From an uncultured Clostridia bacterium (GTDB lineage: Bacteria; Bacillota; Clostridia; UBA1381): DNA of 64,000 bases. The DNA lies in NCBI GenBank assembly GCA_934486735.1, contig CAKSQL010000012.1, positions 10,488-74,487 on the forward strand. Reading direction: 5' to 3'. Shown in pieces: positions 27,596 through 36,447 of the stretch (its first letter is position 1; each line of letters begins with the position of its first letter). The notes beneath the pieces are model-generated. The model saw nothing but the letters and a program-made list of their open reading frames with translations, searched no databases and was not told the origin of the DNA. The translations under genes and the position numbers were made by a program.

Positions 27596-27606
27596 TATGA
27601 TATACT
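27578..27606 (+). promoter_or_regulatory. Promoter of the AraC gene at 27650
   Basis: Perfect TTGACA (27578-27583), a 17-base spacer and TATACT (27601-27606). It is face to face with the promoter on the other strand. Confidence 0.75.
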
Positions 27607-27649
27607 GTAACAGAACGTAACTATCCTGTAAAAAAAGAGGGTGAAAAAT

Positions 27650-28396
27650 ATGCAAAGGCAATCGGAAAAGCTGATATCATTGTACTATTTGGATGTGCTG
27701 CGCTTTAAAGAAAAGCATACTGTCGGCTCAACGCTGCTTTTCAAATACCCCTGCATAGGCTATTTAAAAAAGGGCAGGGCGCAGTTTTTGTACAAGGGAA
27801 AAAGCTGTTATGCCGAGGAGAGAGACCTCATTTACATAGCAAAGGACACAAAGTATTATTCAATCTGGACAGGTGAGCCGGATATCGAGTTTTATTCAAT
27901 CAATTTTGAGTTTGTAAAGCCCTACATTTTTTACGAATATCGCTTTCAGATAATCAAGAATTATCCGCCGGAGGTGCTTGATGAAATGGTTGGATTCTAT
28001 GAGAATAAACCATATCTTTCGATTGCCTGCCTGTATCGCCTGCTTGATGATTTGTACGGAAAAATGCAAAAAAGCAGCGAAACGCCTGTCGGAATGATAA
28101 TCCGCCCGGCGATTGAGTATATGGAGGAAAACTACGCAATTCCGGTGACGATTGAAGAACTGGTGCGGCTCTGCCATTGCAGCGAATCGGGATTGTTTAA
28201 GCATTTCAAGACCTTTACCGGCGTCACTCCGATAACTTATAAGCACAATATCATGATACAAAACGCTCTTGATTTGCTCGTGCACACCGATTTGAGTATT
28301 GAGGAAATAAGTGAACGGGTCGGATTTTCGTCATCACACTATTTCAGACGTGTGTTTTTTGGTATAACCGGTAAACGCCCCAAGGATGTCAGATAA
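27650..28396 (+). CDS. AraC-family transcriptional regulator
   Basis: A 248-residue regulator with an N-terminal cupin-like domain (about 15-110, including GYLKKGRAQFLYKGKSCYAEE) and a C-terminal AraC double helix-turn-helix (about 150-248, including VGFSSSHYFRRVFFGITGKR). The ATG at 27650 is preferred to the in-frame GTG at 27641 because AGAGGG is correctly spaced only for the ATG. It is convergent with the next AraC gene; their stops are eight bases apart. The target could be the MBOAT operon or the GH4 region; the sequence does not decide. Confidence 0.9.
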   Translation: MQRQSEKLISLYYLDVLRFKEKHTVGSTLLFKYPCIGYLKKGRAQFLYKGKSCYAEERDLIYIAKDTKYYSIWTGEPDIEFYSINFEFVKPYIFYEYRFQIIKNYPPEVLDEMVGFYENKPYLSIACLYRLLDDLYGKMQKSSETPVGMIIRPAIEYMEENYAIPVTIEELVRLCHCSESGLFKHFKTFTGVTPITYKHNIMIQNALDLLVHTDLSIEEISERVGFSSSHYFRRVFFGITGKRPKDVR

Positions 28397-28404
28397 GAGC
28401 GGCA

Positions 28405-29241
28405 TTATGTATTATTCTTACCCTTTGCGCGGTACTCTGTCGGCGGGCAGCCGAATGTTTTCTTAAAAATCCGGCTGAAATAAAGCGCGTCGTCAAAGCC
28501 TGTCATATATGCGATTTCGGATACATTCAGCTCTGTGTTTTTCAACAGATATAGTGCTCTGTCAAGGCGCAGCCTGAGCTGATAGCGATAAGGAGGCAGA
28601 CCGGTAACGTCCTTGAACAAATGCTCGAACGTGCTGCGGCTTAAATCGTACATAGCCGCCGTCTTTTCGAAATTTATTTTTTTAGTCGGATTTTCTCTCA
28701 TTTGCTCGATTATATCATAAATCAGCCGGTGTTTACCTGCCGAACTCGGCTCTGTGGCAGCACGCGAAATATAGCCCAAAAGTTCTATCAGCTTTCCCTC
28801 ACATATGGTTTGATATTGATATTCTTTTAAAGTTGTTTCGCGGATAAGCTCATCAAAAATATGGATAATATTTTCATCAATACCGACATCGTATATTGAT
28901 TTTATCCATAAATTAAGCTGCTTCAAAATTTCCTCCGCACCGATTCCGGTAAAGTGAATCCAATAGCTTTGGGTAAAGGGCGGATTGAATTTGTATTGCT
29001 GCTTTTCGTGCGGCTTGTAAATTTTAAGCCTGCCTGCAGCAAGGGGGATTTCCCTGTCGCCGTCCGTTATTGTACATTCGCCCTTTGTTATATAAAGAAT
29101 GTGGCAGTCAACTCTCCCATGTGAGCGGAGTACCGGATAACCGTCTCCGCGGTGGTTTTGCTTTCCGCAGCTGTTTATGCGGAAATATGCGTCTGATTTA
29201 AAATTGGTTATGTCCTTAAAGTCTTTTATTTTTTCATACAT
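28405..29241 (-). CDS. AraC-family regulator divergent from the GH4 gene
   Basis: A 278-residue regulator with an N-terminal cupin-like domain and a C-terminal AraC DNA-binding domain (about 185-275, including YMTGFDDALYFSRIFKKTFG and CPPTEYR). The start at 29241 is chosen over the ATG at 29250 because GGGAG directly abuts the first ATG but is well spaced for the second. It is divergent from the GH4 gene, and 21-base-spaced direct repeats in the shared control region fit AraC half-sites. It probably activates the alpha-galactosidase gene in response to a galactoside; this is inference from position. Confidence 0.9.
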   Translation of the reverse strand: MYEKIKDFKDITNFKSDAYFRINSCGKQNHRGDGYPVLRSHGRVDCHILYITKGECTITDGDREIPLAAGRLKIYKPHEKQQYKFNPPFTQSYWIHFTGIGAEEILKQLNLWIKSIYDVGIDENIIHIFDELIRETTLKEYQYQTICEGKLIELLGYISRAATEPSSAGKHRLIYDIIEQMRENPTKKINFEKTAAMYDLSRSTFEHLFKDVTGLPPYRYQLRLRLDRALYLLKNTELNVSEIAYMTGFDDALYFSRIFKKTFGCPPTEYRAKGKNNT

Positions 29242-29309
29242 TTTCTTCATCTCCCGATATCATTTTTCAGTATATCACAAATTTTGCAAAATTTCAACAG
29301 TTTACGATA

Positions 29310-29366
29310 TTGTCCATATAAAAATAAATTTTATCCATTCCGAAACACGGAAAAAAAGAGTATAAT
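29310..29366 (+). promoter_or_regulatory. GH4 promoter with AraC-type direct repeats
   Basis: TTGTCCAT (29310-29317) and TTATCCAT (29331-29338) are direct repeats exactly 21 bases apart, the spacing of classic AraC half-sites. The second abuts a poor -35 (TTCCGA, 29338-29343), which is 17 bases from a perfect TATAAT (29361-29366). A weak -35 beside activator sites is typical of AraC-dependent promoters. Confidence 0.55.
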
Positions 29367-29392
29367 ATAAAAAAATGAGAGGAGATACAATC

Positions 29393-30709
29393 ATGAAAAA
29401 AATCACTTTTATCGGTGCGGGGAGTCTGCAATTTACAAGTAGTTGTGTTCGGGACTTGCTCACCTTTCCTGCTTTTGAGGAATGCGAGTTCGCACTCATG
29501 GACATCAATGCCGACAATCTTGCAAATATTGCGAGGGTGGTACGTGCAATTGTTGAAAAGATGAACAAGCCGAAATGCATTGTCACTACCACCATGGACA
29601 GAGCCGAGGCACTCAAAGGAGCGGACGGCGTGCTTTGCACCGTTTTTAACGGCAATGTTGACATATGGCGGCATGAAATAGAGATTCCGAAAAAGTACGG
29701 AGTTGATATAAATGTCGGAGATACGCGCTCGGTGTCGGGAATTTTCCGCGCGCTCAGGAATATTCCGCTTATGCTCGACATATGCAGCGATATCGAAAAA
29801 TATTGCCCCAATGCGGTTTTTCTGAATTATACGAACCCGATGTCAATGCTGTGCGGAGCGATGCAGAAGTATTCAAATGTCGAGGTTACGGGACTTTGCC
29901 ACAGCGTTCAGGGGACGATAAAGCTCATTCTGTCGCGTTGGCTGGGAATCCCGTATGACGAAATCACATATAAGTGTATGGGTGTAAATCACCAGGCGTT
30001 TTACACCGTTTTAGAGCATAACGGCGAGGATTTATACCCCAGATTGCGCGAACTTATGAAAGACCCCAAAATTTTCAATGAGGAGCAAGTCAGAAATGAA
30101 ATGTTTTTAAAACTCGGATATTATGTGACCGAGTCGAGCGGACATAACTCGGAGTATAATCAGTGGTTCAGGAAAAGACCCGATCTGATTGAAAAATATT
30201 GCACTCATGGGACGGGCTGGAATCCCGGAAAATACGCATTTTCTTTGGAAATCAGACGCGAAAGAAAGTCAGATACAAAAAAGCAATATGACGAATGGTT
30301 AAATAAAGAATTTGATAAAAATAAGAGTATCGAATACGCCGCCGATATTTTCAATGCAAGAATCGGGGACGGAAAGCCGTTTGTTTTTAACGGGAATGTG
30401 CAAAATCTCGGTTCGATTCCGAATCTTCCTTATGACGCGTGCGTGGAAGTGCCGGTTGTCGCCGACAGAATGGGCATGAAAACCACTATCGCAGGACCTT
30501 TGCCCGAGCATCTTGCGATTTTGGTGAACACTACTGCAAGGCTTGAGAACCTGGTTATTGATGCGGCTGCGCACAAGAGCAAGGAAATGGTTTATCGCGC
30601 GGTGTATATGGATCCTCTTTGCTCGGCGGTTTGCTCGCTTGAAGAAATGCGGAATATGTGCGATGAGATTTTCGAAAAGAATATTGATTTTTTGGGGGAT
30701 TATAAATAG
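29393..30709 (+). CDS. melA: Family 4 glycoside hydrolase, alpha-galactosidase type
   Basis: A 438-residue cytoplasmic enzyme of GH4, which uses NAD and a divalent metal in a redox-assisted hydrolysis. The Rossmann start FIGAGSLQFTSSCVRDL, TNPMSM, the metal-site motif LCHSVQG and GVNHQAF are all present. In this family the CHS(V) motif marks alpha-galactosidases, while alpha-galacturonidases are reported with CHEV, so alpha-galactosidase is the better call. The ATG at 29393 is preceded by AGGAGA; the upstream ATG at 29375 has no Shine-Dalgarno. It is the only clearly cytoplasmic glycosidase here and would act on imported galactosides. Its terminator has been split by an insertion sequence. 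Confidence 0.88.
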   Translation: MKKITFIGAGSLQFTSSCVRDLLTFPAFEECEFALMDINADNLANIARVVRAIVEKMNKPKCIVTTTMDRAEALKGADGVLCTVFNGNVDIWRHEIEIPKKYGVDINVGDTRSVSGIFRALRNIPLMLDICSDIEKYCPNAVFLNYTNPMSMLCGAMQKYSNVEVTGLCHSVQGTIKLILSRWLGIPYDEITYKCMGVNHQAFYTVLEHNGEDLYPRLRELMKDPKIFNEEQVRNEMFLKLGYYVTESSGHNSEYNQWFRKRPDLIEKYCTHGTGWNPGKYAFSLEIRRERKSDTKKQYDEWLNKEFDKNKSIEYAADIFNARIGDGKPFVFNGNVQNLGSIPNLPYDACVEVPVVADRMGMKTTIAGPLPEHLAILVNTTARLENLVIDAAAHKSKEMVYRAVYMDPLCSAVCSLEEMRNMCDEIFEKNIDFLGDYK

Positions 30710-30730
30710 AAATGACAAAAACGGGCCGCT
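30708..30730 (+). repeat. Left 23-bp direct repeat flanking the insertion sequence
   Basis: AGAAATGACAAAAACGGGCC plus GCT, exactly repeated at 31924-31946. It contains the left arm of the GH4 terminator, so insertion duplicated that half. Confidence 0.85.
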
Positions 30731-30761
30731 GTATTGATATAATACAAGTGAACCAAAAAAA

Positions 30762-30837
30762 ATAGAAAATCAAAATCCAATGTGATATAATGTTTTTTGC
30801 GGAAAACATAGCACAGAAAGGAATTTTGATTTTCTAT
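30762..30837 (+). promoter_or_regulatory. Leader hairpin covering the transposase start
   Basis: Left arm 30762-30778 (ATAGAAAATCAAAAT then CC) pairs with right arm 30820-30837 with one bulged base. The right arm takes in part of the Shine-Dalgarno and the first two bases of the ATG (30836). A TATAAT at 30786-30791 would start transcripts after the left arm, so only read-through RNA from outside would fold and hide the start. Confidence 0.6.
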
Positions 30838-31770
30838 GAACATTATAACACAAAAAGCCAAGAAACGTCAACGTATAATTGAATATTCTTTAAAACATGG
30901 AAAAAATGAAGCTTCAAGGAAATATAAAGAACCATTAAGCAACATTAAACGGCGGAGCAAGCGTTACGACGGGACGTGGCAAAGTTTAAAAGACAAATCC
31001 AGACAACCGCATAGTCATCCAAAGCAGCACACACTGTATGAGGAATCATTAATTTTAGAGGTATGGAACGAGCACGGATGGAAAGGCATTGATTACGTAT
31101 ATTGTGTTTTAGTTCGGGAAAAGGGATATACTCGTTCACAGGATGGATTATTTCATGCATTAAGGCGCTTAGGTTTGATAGCAAAGCCCAAGAAAAAGGG
31201 ACGCAGAAATTATCGTCAATGTACGTCCTGCGAGATACCGGGAGAGAAAGTGCAAATAGATGTTAAAATTGTACCGGATTACTGTATTAGGGGAAAGCTT
31301 AGAAGAGATGAAAAAAGGTTGTACCAATGGACAGCAATAGACGAATGTACCCGAATAAGATATTTGTATATATACGAGGAACACACACCTGAAAATTCAG
31401 TGATATTTCTTAAAAAGTTTTTGAAGTGGTTTCCGTTTGAGGTAAAATGCATACAAACAGATAATGGTACAGAATTTACATACAAGTTTATAAGTGATGA
31501 AACAAAATGCCCATTTGAGGCAAAATTAGCTGAATTAGGGATAGAACATAGGCTAATAAAACCAAGAGAACACCGTGGCACAACGGAAAAGTGGAACGAA
31601 GTCATAGAATGAACCAAAGATATTTCTATGATTGGGAATATTTCAGAGAAACAGAAGAAGCAAATAAAAAGCTGGCAGAACACCTAAAATGGACAAATAA
31701 CAAGCCGATGAGAATATTTAAAGGCAAGAGCCCTATGGAAAAGCTGACAGACTACATATGGGTCATATGA
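30836..31770 (+). pseudogene. Frameshifted IS481-like transposase
   Basis: The first frame (30836-31612, 258 residues) has an N-terminal helix-turn-helix region, then an rve integrase core with the first Asp in VQIDVKIV and the second in CIQTDNGTEF. It then runs out of phase at EHRGTTEKW. Moving to the neighbouring frame from about 31563 gives TPWHNGKVERSHRMNQRYFY, which contains the third catalytic residue (the Glu of KVERSHR), and continues to SPMEKLTDYIWVI with a stop at 31768-31770. An extra 'GA' in AAGAGAAC explains the shift. The short product lacks the catalytic Glu and should be inactive, unless ribosomes shift frame. Full length would be about 311 residues, normal for the family. Confidence 0.85.
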
Positions 31771-31923
31771 ATGTAAATAATTTGTGGATAGTATGGAAAA
31801 GTCGCTGACTTTACCACACTACCCACAAAAACTACTGCTGCTGCCGCAAAACCGCACATTAACAAAACACATTGAATAATTTTTTTAATAAAAATGGTCC
31901 ATATGTTTGACAACTGCAGAAAC

Positions 31924-31946
31924 AGAAATGACAAAAACGGGCCGCT
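31924..31946 (+). repeat. Right 23-bp direct repeat flanking the insertion sequence
   Basis: Exact copy of 30708-30730. Here it continues into the intact original terminator, showing the pre-insertion order of sequence. Confidence 0.85.
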
Positions 31947-31968
31947 TTATTGCTGCAGCCCGTTTTTT
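31934..31968. terminator. Terminator shared by GH4 (original) and AraC gene
   Basis: AAAACGGGC (31934-31942) pairs with GCCCGTTTT (31958-31966), with a T run on either strand. It overlaps the last codons of the AraC gene ending at 31947. Before the insertion it would also have ended GH4 transcripts. Confidence 0.7.
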
Positions 31969-32732
31969 AATAAGCCGATATTCTTTGACCGCCGCCACTC
32001 GGATGGGGACAGACCGGTATACTTTTTAAATATTTTCGAAAACTGGAGCTGATCGTCATATCCCACCGACTGCGCGATTGCCGATATGGGAATATCGTGC
32101 TTCAGCAGCTCTTGCGCGCGTATTATGCGATGATTTATAAGATAGCTTTGCGGCGACTGCCCTGTGTGCTTGACGAATATATTGCGCAGATACGCGCGGC
32201 TTATATGCAGGTGGTCGGCAATTTCCTGGACATGCGCCATTTTGTAATAGAAGTTGTTTATGTAATTGACCGCGCTTGTAACATACGATTCCTCCGCCGA
32301 GACCGCCGGCGTGCAGCCGTGCGGATGAATCGCAGAAAGCAGCATATAAACCACGCCTTGCCAGTACAATTGGTTATCGGTAATGTTCAGCGTGGTGGAG
32401 TAATATTTTTCGACCAGCCTGTCCAAAACCTCGTTGGAATCAAAATCAAAGCACCTGTCATCGTGAAGGAGATTGAAATTTAAAAGCGTGTACTGCGCGT
32501 CTTTAAGATTCACCCATGCATATGTCCAGGGGTTTGCGCTGTCCGGATAGTAGCAAAAGCTTTCGTCCTCAACTATGATAAACCCCTGCCCGGCATGCAG
32601 CTTTTTCCCATTTATATATCCCTCGCCTTTTAATATGAAGTGAATTATGCTGCAGTCGCGAATCCATATTTCTTTTGTTTCCTTTGACTTTTTCGGACTG
32701 CATATTTCGTGTCCTATCTCTGTTATATACAT
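31947..32732 (-). CDS. AraC-family transcriptional regulator
   Basis: A 261-residue regulator with an N-terminal cupin-like domain (about 15-100, including HFILKGEGYINGKKLHAGQG) and a C-terminal AraC DNA-binding domain (about 160-255, including VGYDDQLQFSKIFKKYTGLS). The ATG at 32732 is used because AAAGGA is seven bases before it; the longer in-frame starts at 32771 and 32753 have no Shine-Dalgarno. It is divergent from the second secreted-protein operon (33110 onward) and is its likely regulator. Confidence 0.9.
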   Translation of the reverse strand: MYITEIGHEICSPKKSKETKEIWIRDCSIIHFILKGEGYINGKKLHAGQGFIIVEDESFCYYPDSANPWTYAWVNLKDAQYTLLNFNLLHDDRCFDFDSNEVLDRLVEKYYSTTLNITDNQLYWQGVVYMLLSAIHPHGCTPAVSAEESYVTSAVNYINNFYYKMAHVQEIADHLHISRAYLRNIFVKHTGQSPQSYLINHRIIRAQELLKHDIPISAIAQSVGYDDQLQFSKIFKKYTGLSPSEWRRSKNIGLLKNGLQQ

Positions 32733-33109
32733 AATTTTATCCTTTCGTTCCATTGACTGGATACCGCTCAAACTACAAATAAATGCAATAAATCCATAAT
32801 TTCGGAGTGAATTGACAGACCGGTTTAATTAGTACGATTATACCATATAAATGTACGAATAGTCAATAGATTTTTTGCGGAAAAAGATATATAATAAAGT
32901 TGAACAAAAAATAATGAGATAAATTTGTTTTTTGATACATATTTATCAATCACATGATTGCCGATGATAATATACTTCATATTTTATAAAGTAAAAGGGC
33001 GATAAAATACATTTATTTACAGTAAAACGGTTGAAAAAAGGCATTGTAAATAAAAAAATCAAGTAACTATTAAGCAATATAACAACTTTGGAAAGGAAAG
33101 ATTTTGAAA
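32733..33109. promoter_or_regulatory. Divergent control region before the second surface operon
   Basis: About 375 very AT-rich bases without a gene. A clear minus-strand promoter for the AraC gene lies at 32866-32837. For the plus strand I see no convincing -35/-10 pair. A TATAAT at 32890-32895 lacks a partner, which would fit an activator-dependent promoter. Confidence 0.5.
32837..32866 (-). promoter_or_regulatory. Promoter of the AraC gene at 32732
   Basis: On the minus strand TTGACT (32866-32861), an 18-base spacer and TATAAT (32842-32837). GTACGA occurs just inside and just outside the box pair, and could be an operator. Confidence 0.7.
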
Positions 33110-36100
33110 ATGAAAAAAAGACTTATTTCTCTTTTTATGGTTTTTGCGATGCTTATACCGTCGGGATTTGCAGTCACGGCGGACGAGAAAATCTGGGATG
33201 CGGAGAGTACATTCGGCACAACGGTCAGTTCTCCGAAAATGACCGCAGCGATGTACGGCGGCAGCAGCGCGCAGATAAAGGAGGTCGGCGGAAAGTCGGG
33301 ATATCTCTTAAGCGGAAGCGTTTGGAGCAAGCATTCGATGTATATGAATGTGGCTCAGGGCGTAATCAATCCGAGCGCGAGAAACGTGTGCGTTGAGGTT
33401 GAGTATTACGACGATTCGGATGACGGGTGGTTTTACATAGAATATAACAGCCGCGACGGAAAGAACGTGTATACGCGCCGCGAATGGCTCAGGTCGTCAA
33501 TGCAGTGGAAAACGGCGCAGTTCATCATGGAAGCCCCCACAATGGGCGATGATTTGAATGGCGCGGACTTCGCGGTGAGAACGCTTTCGGAAAATGACTA
33601 TTCGCACAGCCCGGTCTGCATAAGAAGCGTAAAAGTGAAACAGCTTGCCGAAACTAAGCCGGCGGCAATTTCGCTGGATATAAAGAATGTTGGACATATA
33701 TTCTTCAGCGATGAGGAAGTCAAGGTCGGTCTGTCGGTGACAAACAAGATTAATACGGCGATAGATACCGATGTGAGATTTTATCTTGAAGATCCGTACG
33801 GGAGAGAGGTTTACGAGCAAATCGAGCCGATATCTGTAGCGTCCATGACCGGGATTGAAAAGGAAATAACACTCGGGATAAAGAAGTTCGGAGTGTATAC
33901 TCTGTTTGCCGAGGCGGTCGATGAGGAAAAGGGATACAGATTTTCGGCCTCGACCTCACTCAGCTATGTAAGACGCAGCGAATTTAAAAATGATAAGTTC
34001 GGAGCATGTAACCACTTTGCATGGGCATCGTGGCAGCCGGAGCGAGACGCGGAAACGCTGCTCAGCCTTATGGACAAGTCGGGTATGGGCTGGACAAGAG
34101 ACGAAATTTTGTGGAGAACCTTTGAGACGACAAAGGGCAATTATAAAATACTCCCTGTCAACGAAAGAGCGCTCGATATTGCAAAGAAGTATGGAATAAA
34201 GCAGCTTTTGATTCTGGCATTTGGAAATAGATTGTATACTCCGAGAGACAGTGATGTCCCGATGACTGAGGAGGAGATGGAGGGATATAGAAATTATTGC
34301 TATAATCTTGCTGTTCAGACCGAGGGCAGAGTTGCGGCGTTTGAGTACTGGAACGAGTATGACCACGTAACCAACACAACCAAGGGTGCGGACAGAAAGT
34401 ATTATATAAATCTCGCAAAGGCAACATATGAGAGTGTTAAAAAGGCTAACCCCGACTTGGTAACGGTCGGAATATGCTCGGCAGGAACGGGACTTCCGCT
34501 GATTCAGGAAACTTTTGACCAGGGCGGATATGAATATATGGATGATGTGAGCTATCATATATATCCGAAATCGCCGGAGAAAGACGGCGTTGACGACGAT
34601 ACAAAAAGTGTACGCGAGCTTTTAAATAAATATCCCGGCGGAGAAAAGAAAAAGATATGGCTGACCGAGACCGGCTGGACATCGCAGAAGTATAACAAGA
34701 CCGATGCGGCAAAGTGGCTGCCGCGTGACTTTGCGATGCAGATGGAGAATAACATGCTGGAGAGACTGTTCTGGTATGACATGGTCGAGGACGGCAGCAA
34801 TCCGGCAGACAGCGAGAACAGCTTCGGAATGCTGGAAAGCTTCAGAAGTGCGGAAAGACGTGTTCCCTTTGCGGCAAAGCCGGTATTTGCAACAATTTCG
34901 GCGATGAACGGACTGCTCGGAACTCCGGACTATGTCTCGCACACCAAGCTTAATAATGACTCAGTTTATGCGTATCATTACAAGCGTGAGCAGGACGGCA
35001 TGGATACAGCGATGTTCTGGGGACTTGACCCGAATAATCTTCTGACGGTAAATCTCGGCTCGGAGGATGTTGAGTTTTTCGATATGTACGGAAATAGAAT
35101 CGAGGTCGGAGCAAGCGGAGGCGAGTACACATTTGTTGTCGACGATAAACCGATTTACGCTGTCGGAAAGTTCGAAAAGTTTGAGGAGGGAACTCCGAAG
35201 CTTTTTGTGAGCGAGACGAATGTCAAAGCGGCATCCGAGGACGATGTCACAATCAGATTCTATAAGACAACCGGTGATAAGCTCAACATAAGCGCAAGCG
35301 CAAAGGACGGCTCGCTTTCGACAGTTGAATATGATCCGGAATTTGTAAAAAACAGAGCCGAGCTTGTTATGCACGTAAAGGGAAATGTGGGTTCGAGCGA
35401 GGAAATAGCGCTTAAAATAACCGATGATAACGGACTTGAATATTACAACGGCAATATCACGATTGAGTATGTTGAGGGCTTGCAGGTTTCGGGACGGACA
35501 AGGCTCTACCGCGATGAGAATATAAAGCGGTGGAAGATGGAGCTGACGGTTCATTCAAACTTCCATGGCAGGGATTCGAAGGGCAGGCTTTATATCAAAG
35601 AGCCGGAAGTGTTCTCAAAAAATGTGATAGAATTGGGAACAATCAAGACAGCGCAGGATAACGATGTGGTTTTCCACCTGCCCGAGATTTCGGCATTCAC
35701 AAGCTATCGCTTAAAGGGCGTAATTAAGCTTGACAGCGGATACGAACAGGAATTTGAGCTGCCGATTGACTTTGCGCTTGCGTTCCGCGCAAATAAAGCG
35801 CCGGAGATTGACGGAGTGATTTCAGACGGCGAATATGATGAGCGGGGCAGAATAGTTTCGAACAGAGCCGATCAGATGTACATATTGAAAGCCGATCAGC
35901 CCTGGCGCGGCGAGGAGGATTTGAGTGCCGAGACCTATCTGATGTGGGATGATGAATATTTCTATCTTGCCAGCCGTGTAAAGGATGACGTGTTCAGCTG
36001 CAATTACGCAGGCAGCGCAATGTGGCAGGGCGACAGCCTGCAATTCGGAATGGCATATAACCGCGAAAATGTCGAGGGCGAGGCATCGATTAAGTATACC

Positions 36101-36415
36101 GAGGTCGGAATTGCAAAGACCTTAAACGGCTCGGAAATCGTCAAGTATTTGGGAGAGATGGGAACGTCGATGAGTGTTGACGGAAGTACGGTCGTGGTAA
36201 ACCGCGACGGTGACTACACAATCTATGAGCTTAAAATGCCATGGAGTGAATGTGTGCCGGAGGGCGCGGAAATCAAAGAAAATGTGGAGATAGGCTATTC
36301 GATGCTTGTAAACGATAACGATAATGCCGGCAGACGCGGATGGATAGAGTTCGGCGCAGGCATAGGAGTGTATAAGGACTCGTCCGAGTTTGCAAGAATC
36401 AGACTGGTTAAATAA
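33110..36415 (+). CDS. Secreted GH-A clan (GH39-like) glycosidase with C-terminal CBM9-like domain
   Basis: A 1101-residue secreted enzyme. The ATG at 33110 is preferred to the in-frame TTG at 33104. After the signal peptide (ends near VTADE) there is a beta-sandwich (about 25-180) and an Ig-like segment. A TIM barrel (about 295-640) follows, with the acid/base Glu416 in YWNEYDH and the nucleophile Glu520 in WLTETGWTS, the clan GH-A arrangement. Further beta domains come next, then a CBM9/DOMON-like domain (about 890-1101, with APEIDGVISDGEYDE and MWQGDSLQFGMA). The latter resembles the one in the 20440 protein. The closest family I can name is GH39; the substrate is not determined. It is the first gene of the second surface operon. 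Confidence 0.85.
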   Translation: MKKRLISLFMVFAMLIPSGFAVTADEKIWDAESTFGTTVSSPKMTAAMYGGSSAQIKEVGGKSGYLLSGSVWSKHSMYMNVAQGVINPSARNVCVEVEYYDDSDDGWFYIEYNSRDGKNVYTRREWLRSSMQWKTAQFIMEAPTMGDDLNGADFAVRTLSENDYSHSPVCIRSVKVKQLAETKPAAISLDIKNVGHIFFSDEEVKVGLSVTNKINTAIDTDVRFYLEDPYGREVYEQIEPISVASMTGIEKEITLGIKKFGVYTLFAEAVDEEKGYRFSASTSLSYVRRSEFKNDKFGACNHFAWASWQPERDAETLLSLMDKSGMGWTRDEILWRTFETTKGNYKILPVNERALDIAKKYGIKQLLILAFGNRLYTPRDSDVPMTEEEMEGYRNYCYNLAVQTEGRVAAFEYWNEYDHVTNTTKGADRKYYINLAKATYESVKKANPDLVTVGICSAGTGLPLIQETFDQGGYEYMDDVSYHIYPKSPEKDGVDDDTKSVRELLNKYPGGEKKKIWLTETGWTSQKYNKTDAAKWLPRDFAMQMENNMLERLFWYDMVEDGSNPADSENSFGMLESFRSAERRVPFAAKPVFATISAMNGLLGTPDYVSHTKLNNDSVYAYHYKREQDGMDTAMFWGLDPNNLLTVNLGSEDVEFFDMYGNRIEVGASGGEYTFVVDDKPIYAVGKFEKFEEGTPKLFVSETNVKAASEDDVTIRFYKTTGDKLNISASAKDGSLSTVEYDPEFVKNRAELVMHVKGNVGSSEEIALKITDDNGLEYYNGNITIEYVEGLQVSGRTRLYRDENIKRWKMELTVHSNFHGRDSKGRLYIKEPEVFSKNVIELGTIKTAQDNDVVFHLPEISAFTSYRLKGVIKLDSGYEQEFELPIDFALAFRANKAPEIDGVISDGEYDERGRIVSNRADQMYILKADQPWRGEEDLSAETYLMWDDEYFYLASRVKDDVFSCNYAGSAMWQGDSLQFGMAYNRENVEGEASIKYTEVGIAKTLNGSEIVKYLGEMGTSMSVDGSTVVVNRDGDYTIYELKMPWSECVPEGAEIKENVEIGYSMLVNDNDNAGRRGWIEFGAGIGVYKDSSEFARIRLVK

Positions 36416-36447
36416 CGATTATCAAACGGTAAAAAAACAGCAGCTTT

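Larger units (their letters stand above)
30731..31923 (+). mobile_element. Insertion sequence of IS481-like type
   Basis: About 1.19 kb between two exact 23-bp direct repeats, containing one transposase gene (frameshifted) of the HTH plus rve/DDE class. Terminal inverted repeats are not obvious. Both ends start with TGT-like sequence and share a short GG/GA-ACCA stretch when compared inward, but the match is weak. A probable internal promoter (-35 near 30763, TATAAT 30786-30791) lies within a leader hairpin. About 150 bases after the transposase stop hold nothing recognisable. The family call rests on the transposase only. Confidence 0.75.

Noticed and set aside
29393..30709. Alpha-galacturonidase, attractive because of the pectin context
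   Set aside because: The active-site motif reads CHSV, as in alpha-galactosidases; the reported galacturonidase motif is CHEV.
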